20,193 bases of DNA, from contig NHEZ01000055.1 in the NCBI GenBank assembly GCA_002172585.1, forward strand, positions 10,303 through 30,495, in the 5' to 3' direction. This DNA is from Cellulomonadaceae bacterium TMED98 (GTDB lineage: Bacteria > Actinomycetota > Actinomycetes > Actinomycetales > Microbacteriaceae). The position numbers and the translations under genes were made by a program. Positions 1 to 7,048 of this stretch are shown here, one piece after another; position 1 is the stretch's first letter; each line of letters starts with the position of its first letter. The notes under the pieces were generated by a model. That model was not told the origin of the DNA, made no database searches, and saw only the letters and a list, made by a program, of their open reading frames with translations.

Positions 1-714
1 GGCTGGTCAGTCTGCAATTACTTCGGCCAAATCATGAGACAGGGGATAGACCACGATCAGCGGCTGTTTACCGTAGCAGACAAAGGTGCATCAAACACTG
101 ATCCAACTAGGATCGGTGCCAGTGCAAAGCGATCTGCCAAACACTCTGATAATGGCTGCCTGGAACCTCGACCTCCCTGTTATTTGGGATTGTTTTGTTA
201 TCAATCATCGAACAGTGGCGGCGATAGCACGATCATCTCTGCACAAACAATCTTGCGTACCATAATCGATGAGCGACCAGATCTGCTGCCATACTATTTC
301 CAGACCTATCATTTCCGAGTGCCGCAATCACACATTTGGCCTTCAAAGGGGCCAACGGTCGAAAAGCCGATAATGGAATTTCGGAATGGAGAACTCCAGA
401 TCCATTATGCACGTGTCATGATTTCACCTGGCATGGAGATGGCGGGCCTTTCGCTCACCTCCAAGCAAATAGAGGCTTTAGACTTCCTAGATGATGTCAT
501 TGAGCGCAGCGATCTGAATTTCAAAACGCTTTTGAAACAGGGAGAGCTGCTGGTGATGAATAACTTAGCGTTTTTGCATGGACGCGAGGCTTTCACCCCC
601 GGTGCAGAATCTGGCCGAACTCTGAAGCGGTTTTGGATGTGGCGACGCCATATTGGGCCGGGAACAGACCCGATGCTTCTGGACCTAGCAGAGCTCGTTG
701 AGCAGGAGCAATAA
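1..714 (+). CDS. TauD/TfdA-family Fe(II)/2-oxoglutarate dioxygenase, 5' partial
   Basis: This is the C-terminal 237 residues of a 2-oxoglutarate-dependent dioxygenase of the TauD/TfdA type, which oxidises a small organic substrate with O2 and 2-oxoglutarate. The frame is open from base 1, so the true start lies upstream; the first in-frame ATG (base 34) is internal. Visible signatures are the H-x-D iron-binding motif (HSD, bases 142-150), followed by the family's usual strand and GG turn (SSNSGGDSTIISA), then the distal iron-binding His in LHGREAF (bases 577-579). An Arg 13 residues further on (in SGRTLKRFW) is a good candidate for holding the 2-oxoglutarate carboxylate. All three metal ligands are therefore present and the enzyme should be active. 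The stop lies 3 bases before the DUF2848 gene, so the two are co-transcribed. The substrate is unknown. Confidence 0.85.
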   Translation, partial: GWSVCNYFGQIMRQGIDHDQRLFTVADKGASNTDPTRIGASAKRSAKHSDNGCLEPRPPCYLGLFCYQSSNSGGDSTIISAQTILRTIIDERPDLLPYYFQTYHFRVPQSHIWPSKGPTVEKPIMEFRNGELQIHYARVMISPGMEMAGLSLTSKQIEALDFLDDVIERSDLNFKTLLKQGELLVMNNLAFLHGREAFTPGAESGRTLKRFWMWRRHIGPGTDPMLLDLAELVEQEQ

Positions 715-717
715 TCG

Positions 718-1449
718 ATGAAGCAAATTGACGTAAAAATACAAGACCTTGATGGAAACTTTCATTCCAGAAATTTCCAGATTGAAAGAATGTATAACTT
801 TGGTTCTGCGACGCGAGATCCCAACGCCGCCATTGCCCATCAGGAAGAAGTGGCAAAGTCTGGTATTTTTATTGCCTCCAATGTGCCTGCTCCGCGTATT
901 TACCCCATCGGACTGCATGCCCTTGACACCCAAAGCACTGTCTTCGTGCAATCTGAAAAGACTTCCGGAGAGGTGGAAATCGTCATTCATGTTGGTAAAG
1001 AAATTCATGTGGGCGTTGGAAGCGACCACACTGACAGAGCACTTGAAACCGTCTCCATTCCTGGCTCGAAACAGGCATGTGTCAATCATCTCGCAACCGT
1101 CTTCTGGCCGTGGGAAGAAATTGCAGAAACTTGGGATGATTGCATACTTCGAAGTTGGGTAAATGACAGGCTTTATCAGGAAGTCGGTGTCGACAAATTT
1201 CTGTCACCACCTGATATCCTGGCAGTCTTGAAAGAGCGCGTGACTAATCTTCCTAAACAAAATTTCATGGTTTATTGCGGTACCTATGTAAGTGTCGACA
1301 AGGCACTAGGGTATGGCAATGATTGGCGCTATCAGTTGGCAGCGCCGCAGTTGAACAGGCAAATTGATGCCCAGTACGACGTTGTTGATATTCTTGACGA
1401 AGTAAAAACTGGGTTTCGGGTGCCGTTCTTCAATCCTCAAGATAGATAG
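718..1449 (+). CDS. DUF2848 domain-containing protein
   Basis: A 243-residue soluble protein that matches, from memory of the family, the DUF2848 pattern: a GSDHTDR motif at residues 101-107, then SIPGSKQAC and FWPWEEI-x-WDD. The family has no firmly assigned reaction that I know of. The block VGVGSDHTDRALE recalls the metal-binding GNDxSxRD segment of fumarylacetoacetate-hydrolase-fold enzymes, so a hydrolase or lyase acting on an acyl-pyruvate-like product is conceivable, but that is only inference. The ATG at 718 follows an AGGAG at 704-708 and lies 3 bases after the dioxygenase stop. The gene for the solute-binding protein follows 39 bases later. Its place between an oxygenase and an importer suggests it acts on an intermediate of the imported compound. 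Confidence 0.72.
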   Translation: MKQIDVKIQDLDGNFHSRNFQIERMYNFGSATRDPNAAIAHQEEVAKSGIFIASNVPAPRIYPIGLHALDTQSTVFVQSEKTSGEVEIVIHVGKEIHVGVGSDHTDRALETVSIPGSKQACVNHLATVFWPWEEIAETWDDCILRSWVNDRLYQEVGVDKFLSPPDILAVLKERVTNLPKQNFMVYCGTYVSVDKALGYGNDWRYQLAAPQLNRQIDAQYDVVDILDEVKTGFRVPFFNPQDR

Positions 1450-1488
1450 ATTGTATTCTATATATCCAAATCAACGGGAGGGATAACA

Positions 1489-3063
1489 ATGCAAAAACAA
1501 AAGAAAAGGCTGATGCTGACGGCTGTGGCTTCGATGGCCTTGACTGCCATTGCGGGCGCAGCATCAGCAGAAACGCTTATTGTGGCATCGCCGCAAGTTC
1601 CAGAAGGGTTCGATGGTGACGCCCTGAAAACACACACCCAAAACGTGGTTGTTCAGACCTATGAGAACCTTGTTGTTTATGGCAAGAAAGTCGTGAATGG
1701 ACGCACCGTCAACGATCCGGGAACAGTCGAGCCTCATCTTGCTGAGAGCTGGAAAATTTCTGAAGATGGAAAAACATGGGTCTTCAAGCTGCGTGAGGGT
1801 ATAAAAAGCCCGTATGGAAATGAGCTAACTGCCGATGACGTGGAATGGAGTTGGTCAAAGTCTTTTGCACAAAAAAGGACTGGTAATTTCATTGCGCGTG
1901 TTTCCAACGTGGTTGGTGTGAAAGCGCTATCCAAATATGAGGTCGAGTTTACTCTTTCTGCACCCAGCTCGATTTTTCTCAAGGCACTGACCTTGTATGT
2001 GCCGGGCATTTATGACTCGACCGAGGTAAAGAAGCACGCAACAGACGAAGATCCTTGGGGCTTGAAGTGGATGCAGTCAAATACTGCTGGCTTTGGCGCG
2101 TATCATCTTGATTCGTTGCGTCCTGACGATCAGGCGGTCTATGTAGCCAACAAAAACTACTTTGGCGGCAATTTGTATTTCGACCGCGTGATTTACAAAG
2201 AGGTTCCGTCAGAGGCAAGTCGGGTCACACTCCTGAAAACTGGGCAGGTTCATCTGATCGACCGTCCTTCCATCCAGAAGGTCGTAGACTTGCAAAAGGA
2301 CTCAAACGTCAAGGTGGATCGTGCATCTGGTCGCTCGATAGCCTCGGCTAGAATGAACCCAAAATGCAAGCCCTTTGATGACGTGCGCGTGCGTCAGGCC
2401 TTTAACTATGCAGTCGACAAAGATGCATTGAATAATGCAGTGTTTGCGGGTCAGGCCGATATCGCAAAAAGTGTGGTGCCGCCAATCGTAGATGGCTACA
2501 ATCCCGACCACTTCGACTATGATTATAATCCAGAAAAAGCCAAAGCCTTGCTTGCTGAAGCTGGCTTCCCGAATGGTATATCCGAGCCTATCCAGCTACT
2601 TTATGCAGATGCATTCTGGCATCAGGAGCCAGTAGCTATTCAAGTGGCTGACATGTTGAAGAAAGTAGGCGTGAACATCCAGCCTACACGGGTTACCACT
2701 TCAGAAATGCGTGCCAAAGGGTCTCCGAAAGAGATGAGCATGTGCTTCTTTACATGGGAAGATGGTCCCATCGTACTTGATCCTGTTTATACAATGTACC
2801 TGATCTCACACTCCAAAGGTGTGTCGAACAGATCGGCATATTCAAACGCCAGGGTCGACGAGTTAATCGACATGTCTCGTGAAGAGCTCGACGCTGGCAA
2901 GCGCCTGTCGATGATGGATGAAGCTCAAAAGCTTTGGGTAACAGACGCACCCTGGATCCTGACAGCGTACCCTGCAACATTTGAGGCAATGAACCCGAAA
3001 GTGAACGGCTGGGTGCATTACCCCGATGAGCATGAGCGCTGGCGCGAATTGCAGATGAACTAG
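1489..3063 (+). CDS. ABC transporter substrate-binding protein, family 5 (peptide/nickel type)
   Basis: The periplasmic solute receptor of the importer encoded downstream, 524 residues. A classical Sec signal peptide is visible: basic MQKQKKR, hydrophobic core, and a probable cleavage after Ala27 (AASA/ETL). No lipobox Cys is seen, so it should be soluble in the periplasm. The mature protein shows SBP_bac_5 landmarks: LAESWKISEDGKTWVFKLRE, then LTADDVEWSW, and DDVRVRQAFNYAVDKDAL in the middle. The length is typical of DppA/OppA-like receptors. A strong Shine-Dalgarno (GGGAGGG, 1476-1482) lies 6 bases before the ATG, as expected for the most abundant component. A perfect stem-loop follows the stop. 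The ligand cannot be deduced; family members bind peptides, opines, glycosides and other small organic molecules. Confidence 0.93.
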   Translation: MQKQKKRLMLTAVASMALTAIAGAASAETLIVASPQVPEGFDGDALKTHTQNVVVQTYENLVVYGKKVVNGRTVNDPGTVEPHLAESWKISEDGKTWVFKLREGIKSPYGNELTADDVEWSWSKSFAQKRTGNFIARVSNVVGVKALSKYEVEFTLSAPSSIFLKALTLYVPGIYDSTEVKKHATDEDPWGLKWMQSNTAGFGAYHLDSLRPDDQAVYVANKNYFGGNLYFDRVIYKEVPSEASRVTLLKTGQVHLIDRPSIQKVVDLQKDSNVKVDRASGRSIASARMNPKCKPFDDVRVRQAFNYAVDKDALNNAVFAGQADIAKSVVPPIVDGYNPDHFDYDYNPEKAKALLAEAGFPNGISEPIQLLYADAFWHQEPVAIQVADMLKKVGVNIQPTRVTTSEMRAKGSPKEMSMCFFTWEDGPIVLDPVYTMYLISHSKGVSNRSAYSNARVDELIDMSREELDAGKRLSMMDEAQKLWVTDAPWILTAYPATFEAMNPKVNGWVHYPDEHERWRELQMN

Positions 3064-3074
3064 AAAAAGATAAA

Positions 3075-3104
3075 GCATTGCCGACAGATCAATGTCGGCA
3101 ATGC
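3075..3104 (+). other. Perfect intergenic stem-loop between binding-protein and permease genes
   Basis: A 12-bp perfect inverted repeat (GCATTGCCGACA and its complement) with a 6-base loop (GATCAA) starts 11 bases after the stop of the substrate-binding protein gene. The right arm is followed by CCTTTGG, not a run of T, so it is unlikely to be a full intrinsic terminator. By analogy with malE-malF and other importer operons it probably protects the 3' end of the binding-protein mRNA or partly attenuates transcription. Either would make the receptor more abundant than the permeases. Confidence 0.8.
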
Positions 3105-3176
3105 CCTTTGGCGTATTTCAGCAATGACTTTTAGTTTTTCCCAGATTTTATCCAACCAGACAGAAAACTGCATGCC

Positions 3177-4190
3177 ATGAAGTTTTCACATTTTATTTTT
3201 CGCCGTGCGCTGATGGTAATCCCACTGCTAGTTGGCGTTCTATTTCTGACATTTATGCTGGTAAGGGTCGGCGGGCTTGACCCGGTCGGATTGTTGGCAG
3301 GGCCAACAGCCACGGCTGAAGAATTTGAAATGATCCGTGAAGAGCTTGGGCTAAACGAACCTCTCTGGAGACAGTTCGTAATATATACAAGCAATGTCAT
3401 TCAAGGCGACCTGGGAGAAAGCTGGCTATCAAACAGGCCTGTTCTCGAAGATATAGGCGCGAGAGCAATTATTTCGCTGGAGCTTCTTTTCTGGGGGATC
3501 GGAATTGGTACGTTGATAGGCGTGCCGCTGGGTTTGCGCGCAGCGTTCCGGCCCAATGGACGCTTTGACCAGACCACCCGAATCTTGTCATTGCTTGGCT
3601 TTTCCATTCCAACCTACTGGCTTGGTTTGGTCATGCTCTTCGTCTTTTTCTATCTATTACGATGGGCACCACCTGGAATGGGGCGAATTTCCTTAATGGT
3701 AAGCCCACCAGATTTTGTAACTGGCAGCTATTTTATCGATGGTATTATTAGTGCCAACTGGCGTGCCGCCTATTCCTCCCTCACACACTTGATCCTTCCG
3801 GTTATCTGCCTTGCCATTGTCTCAGCAGCCCCGATCATAAAACAAACGAGGGCTATAGCCCTCGAAGTGATCTCATCTGACACTGTTAGGTTCGCCAGAG
3901 CATCCGGCCTGCGAACAAAGACAGTTCGCAGCATTGTTTTCAGGAACAGTGCCACTCCAATTGTCACATTTGTTGGCACTGAAATAACGGGGCTTGTTGG
4001 GACGATGTCCCTGATTGAGTATGTTTTCGCTTGGGGCGGCCTTGGCCAGTACGGACTAAACGCGATTGTGCGTGGGGATTTCACAGCTGTTCAGGGTTAC
4101 GTCCTCGTCCTCGCACTTTTTTCGGTAATAGTCTTTCTTGCAGTTGATATCATCATTGCAATAATCGAGCCGAGGGCAGATCTGAAGTAA
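3177..4190 (+). CDS. ABC transporter permease (DppB/OppB type)
   Basis: The first inner-membrane subunit of the importer, 337 residues. It has an N-terminal membrane segment right after FIFRRALMVIPLL, then the DppB-family extracytoplasmic stretch (ELGLNEPLWRQFVIYTSNVI, GDLGESW). About five further hydrophobic segments follow. The EAA loop that docks on the ATPase is visible in the segment around TRAIALEVISSDTVRFARASGL. The C-terminus ends in a last helix and ADLK. Its stop shares one base with the start of the next gene (TAATG), showing translational coupling. No strong Shine-Dalgarno is seen before the ATG, which fits lower expression than the binding protein upstream. Confidence 0.93.
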   Translation: MKFSHFIFRRALMVIPLLVGVLFLTFMLVRVGGLDPVGLLAGPTATAEEFEMIREELGLNEPLWRQFVIYTSNVIQGDLGESWLSNRPVLEDIGARAIISLELLFWGIGIGTLIGVPLGLRAAFRPNGRFDQTTRILSLLGFSIPTYWLGLVMLFVFFYLLRWAPPGMGRISLMVSPPDFVTGSYFIDGIISANWRAAYSSLTHLILPVICLAIVSAAPIIKQTRAIALEVISSDTVRFARASGLRTKTVRSIVFRNSATPIVTFVGTEITGLVGTMSLIEYVFAWGGLGQYGLNAIVRGDFTAVQGYVLVLALFSVIVFLAVDIIIAIIEPRADLK

Positions 4191-5071
4191 TGAACAATCC
4201 ATCCTCAAATCGGTGGACACTGGCACGTGTTCACAACCGGGCACGGGGATTGGCCCGTTTGAGTCCAACCGCTACTGCCGGGGTAATTATCATTTTATTC
4301 TTTGGCATCCTCGCCTTGTTTTCAAATCTGTTTATGCCGCACGATCCGGTGGCTTCATACACTGACAGGATATTGCAGCCTCCATCAGCAGACCATTGGT
4401 TTGGCACTGATGGCAATGGCATGGATGTTTTTTCGCGGGTGATATATGGCGCAAAGTTTGGATTTGGAATTGCAATACCAGCGGTGTTAATCTCGCTCGT
4501 CATTGGCGTCCCGGTAGGGCTGATAGCAGGATATCGAGGCGGTATTCTAGACGAAGTCTTAATGCGCATCTTTGACGGTTTGAGGGTCTTCCCGTCCATT
4601 ATTCTTGCCCTCGCAGTAGTGGCCGCGACAGGGCAATCCTTACTGAATGTTGTATTGGTTTTGGGGTTCCTGGACAGTCCAGTCTTTGCAAGGCTTGTAA
4701 GGTCAGAGGTGCTATCACTTCGTTCTTCCATTTTCGTAGAAAGCGCAATCGCTGCGGGAAATCCAACTTGGCGGATCCTATTTTTGCACCTTCTTCCAAA
4801 CTCCATTGAAGGTGCTATGGCGCAAACCGCCGTTCGTGCTGCTTGGGCGGTCAGAATAAGCGCTACACTAGCATTTCTTGGCGTTGGCATTCAGGCTCCA
4901 ACACCGGAATGGGGTGCCATGATCAGGCAGGGCACCGAATTCATGATCACCGGACAATGGTGGGTCGCCATTTTTCCCGGCGTTGCACTAATTTTCCTCG
5001 TCTTTGGTCTTAATCTTTTTGGTGATGGACTTCAGGATATCCTTGACCCAAGGCGGAGGACCTCCAAATGA
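4190..5071 (+). CDS. ABC transporter permease (DppC/OppC type)
   Basis: The second inner-membrane subunit, 293 residues. Typical DppC features are a short cytoplasmic N-terminus, one membrane helix, and the periplasmic HDPVASYTDRILQPPSADHWFGTD segment. The helical core begins at DVFSRVIYGAKFGF. The EAA loop is seen around ESAIAAGNPTWRILFLHLLPN, and the end reads GDGLQDILDPRRR. It overlaps the preceding permease by one base and the following ATPase by four (ATGA), so the importer genes are one translationally coupled block. A GGAGG inside its 3' end serves the next gene. Confidence 0.94.
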   Translation: MNNPSSNRWTLARVHNRARGLARLSPTATAGVIIILFFGILALFSNLFMPHDPVASYTDRILQPPSADHWFGTDGNGMDVFSRVIYGAKFGFGIAIPAVLISLVIGVPVGLIAGYRGGILDEVLMRIFDGLRVFPSIILALAVVAATGQSLLNVVLVLGFLDSPVFARLVRSEVLSLRSSIFVESAIAAGNPTWRILFLHLLPNSIEGAMAQTAVRAAWAVRISATLAFLGVGIQAPTPEWGAMIRQGTEFMITGQWWVAIFPGVALIFLVFGLNLFGDGLQDILDPRRRTSK

Positions 5072-6069
5072 GTTTGCTCTCTGTTCAAGAATTACAAACC
5101 CATTTCATTTATCGTGATATCGACTACCAATTCCGTGAAGCAAAGGCACTCAATAAAGTAACCCTGTCTCTCAACGCCGGCGAGGTTCTTGGGATAGTTG
5201 GTGAAACTGGCGCCGGCAAGTCACTCACAGCGCAATCTATTTGTGGTCTACTGCGCCCACCCGCCCAAATTGTTGGTGGCTCGGTAATGTTTGATGGCAA
5301 GGAGCTCTTGTCTCTCTCAGAAGATGAAATTAATGCTATTCGCGGTGCAGATATCGCTATGGTGGTGCAAAACCCCCGCAGTTCTCTCGACCCCTTGACC
5401 CAGATTGGCAAACAGCTGGTGCGCGTCCATCAAACGCATTCAGGCGGAACAATCCTAGAATCCAGACAGAAAGCGCTGGATATGATGCGAGCGGTTGGCA
5501 TCCCTGATCCCTTGGGGCGGTTTAACGCATGGCCGCACGAACTATCTGGGGGGATGGCCCAGAGGGTCTTGATTGCTATGGCATTGATGAATGAGCCAAA
5601 GCTTCTGATTGCAGATGAGCCTACGACTGGACTCGATGTGACAGTGCAGGCACAAATTCTGGATTTGCTCGAAGACCTGGTCAATCAATTTGATATGGCA
5701 TGCATGATCATCACCCATGATTTAGGGATTGTGGCTCATTATTGCGATCAGGTGGCAGTAATGTTTGCTGGTGAGATCGTCGAACAGGGACCAACCAAAA
5801 GGGTTTTCCAGACGCCCGCGCACCCATATACCCAGCAACTGCTGGCAGCGACCCCTGAAAGGTTGCAAATGGGCATCAGAAGCCAGTTGGGTGGGCAACC
5901 ACCAGATTTGTTCAATCTGCCGACTGGGTGCCTAAGTCAGGATCGGTGCCCCAAGTCTACCAAGAAATGTGAAACGCCTCCTCCTATGATAGATGTGTCA
6001 TCAGGCCACCTGGCACGGTGTCACTTTGCCGAATCAGACAACAAAGCCGGGAGCAAAGGTGGTGACTGA
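5068..6069 (+). CDS. ABC transporter ATP-binding protein (DppD/OppD type)
   Basis: The first ATPase of the importer, 333 residues. Walker A is GETGAGKS (residues 45-52), the Q-loop lies in VVQNPRSSLDP, the signature is LSGGMAQRV, Walker B is LLIADEPTTGLD, and the switch His is in IITHDLG. Near the C-terminus is the oligopeptide/dipeptide-transporter extension with a Cys cluster (GCLSQDRCPKSTKKC), which in some relatives holds an iron-sulfur cluster. All ATPase motifs are intact. It partners with the second ATPase downstream to form the asymmetric pair typical of this importer class. The start overlaps the DppC-like stop as ATGA. Confidence 0.95.
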   Translation: MSLLSVQELQTHFIYRDIDYQFREAKALNKVTLSLNAGEVLGIVGETGAGKSLTAQSICGLLRPPAQIVGGSVMFDGKELLSLSEDEINAIRGADIAMVVQNPRSSLDPLTQIGKQLVRVHQTHSGGTILESRQKALDMMRAVGIPDPLGRFNAWPHELSGGMAQRVLIAMALMNEPKLLIADEPTTGLDVTVQAQILDLLEDLVNQFDMACMIITHDLGIVAHYCDQVAVMFAGEIVEQGPTKRVFQTPAHPYTQQLLAATPERLQMGIRSQLGGQPPDLFNLPTGCLSQDRCPKSTKKCETPPPMIDVSSGHLARCHFAESDNKAGSKGGD

Positions 6070-7048
6070 CGTTGTTCTTTCCGCAACCAATCTAACCAAG
6101 CGATTTCCAACAGGCCGGTCAGGCAATTTTGTGAATGCTGTCAATGGTGTGGACTTGTGCATTCGACGCGGTGAAGTATTGGGAATGGTTGGAGAGAGTG
6201 GATCTGGCAAATCAACCATTGGACGGACAATTTTACGCCTGACCGACCCCTCTGAAGGGCAAATAACCTTTGATGGGCGGGATATCACAAATTTACCTGC
6301 AAAGACGATACGCCCGTTGCGCAAAGATATGCAGATGGTTTTCCAGGATCCATGGAGTGCGCTGAACCCGCGCATGAAAATTGGTGACCTAATAGCTGAA
6401 CCACTTCGGATCCACTTCAACATGTCACGCTCAGAATGCGCAGATCGTACAGAAATTCTGGCAAAACGAGTGAGCCTGAGCATCGATTTCCTGAACCGGA
6501 CGCCAAGTGCACTTTCTGGCGGTCAATTGCAACGTGTCTGTATCGCGCGCGCCATTGCCACCAACCCCAAATTGATTGTTCTTGATGAGCCGACCAGTTC
6601 CCTTGACCTGTCAGTTCGGGCCGGTATCTTAGAATTGCTGCAAGAACTAAGGGTCGAAACCGAGGCTGGATTCCTGTTTATTAGTCATGATTTAGGAACG
6701 ATAAAACTAATCAGTGACCGAATTGCGGTTCTTTATTTGGGACGCATCGTCGAAGAAGTGCCTAAGAGCAAATTATTCTCTGATCCATCACACCCCTATA
6801 CCCAATCTTTGTTATCTGCACATCTTCCATCAGATCCCAATGAAAAAATTGAACGCCTCCCCTTAGAGGGAGAAATTCCATCCCCTATTAATTTACCAAC
6901 CGGTTGTAGCTTTCACACCCGGTGTCCTCTAGCGATCAATGAATGCAAATCAAAACCACCTTCACCTGAGCAGATTTCTGCCGGTCACATGGCCAGCTGT
7001 CTGCGAATTAGGGATGGTAAAAATATAATATCCAGAGAGATAAAATGA
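6062..7048 (+). CDS. ABC transporter ATP-binding protein (DppF/OppF type), GTG start
   Basis: The second ATPase, 328 residues from the chosen start. Motifs are Walker A GESGSGKS, Q-loop MVFQDPWSALNP, signature LSGGQLQRV, Walker B LIVLDEPTSSLD and switch FISHDLG. The C-terminal Cys-containing extension (GCSFHTRCPLAINEC) is also present. The frame has an upstream ATG at 5993, but that would overlap the DppD-like gene by 77 bases. GTG 6062 is preferred: GGGAG at 6049-6053 lies 8 bases before it, it overlaps the upstream stop by 8 bases, and the protein then begins VTDVVLSATNLTKRF, as usual for the family. GTG 6059 is one codon away and cannot be excluded. The stop overlaps the next ATG as ATGA. 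Confidence 0.93.
   Translation: MTDVVLSATNLTKRFPTGRSGNFVNAVNGVDLCIRRGEVLGMVGESGSGKSTIGRTILRLTDPSEGQITFDGRDITNLPAKTIRPLRKDMQMVFQDPWSALNPRMKIGDLIAEPLRIHFNMSRSECADRTEILAKRVSLSIDFLNRTPSALSGGQLQRVCIARAIATNPKLIVLDEPTSSLDLSVRAGILELLQELRVETEAGFLFISHDLGTIKLISDRIAVLYLGRIVEEVPKSKLFSDPSHPYTQSLLSAHLPSDPNEKIERLPLEGEIPSPINLPTGCSFHTRCPLAINECKSKPPSPEQISAGHMASCLRIRDGKNIISREIK

Noticed and set aside
34-714. The dioxygenase beginning at ATG 34 as a complete short protein.
   Set aside because: The frame is open to base 1, and the HSD iron motif would lie too close to the N-terminus for this family, so the gene is cut by the window edge.
3075-3104. The hairpin as a rho-independent terminator ending the operon.
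   Set aside because: No T-run follows the stem, and the importer genes continue on the same strand right after it.
4231-4890. A 219-codon reverse open frame under the DppC-like permease.
   Set aside because: It lies wholly opposite a well-supported permease gene, and its translation has low-complexity Ser/Arg/Lys content with no domain.
5993-6061. An N-terminal extension of the second ATPase from ATG 5993.
   Set aside because: It would overlap the first ATPase gene by 77 bases; GTG 6062 has a well-placed Shine-Dalgarno and gives a family-like N-terminus.
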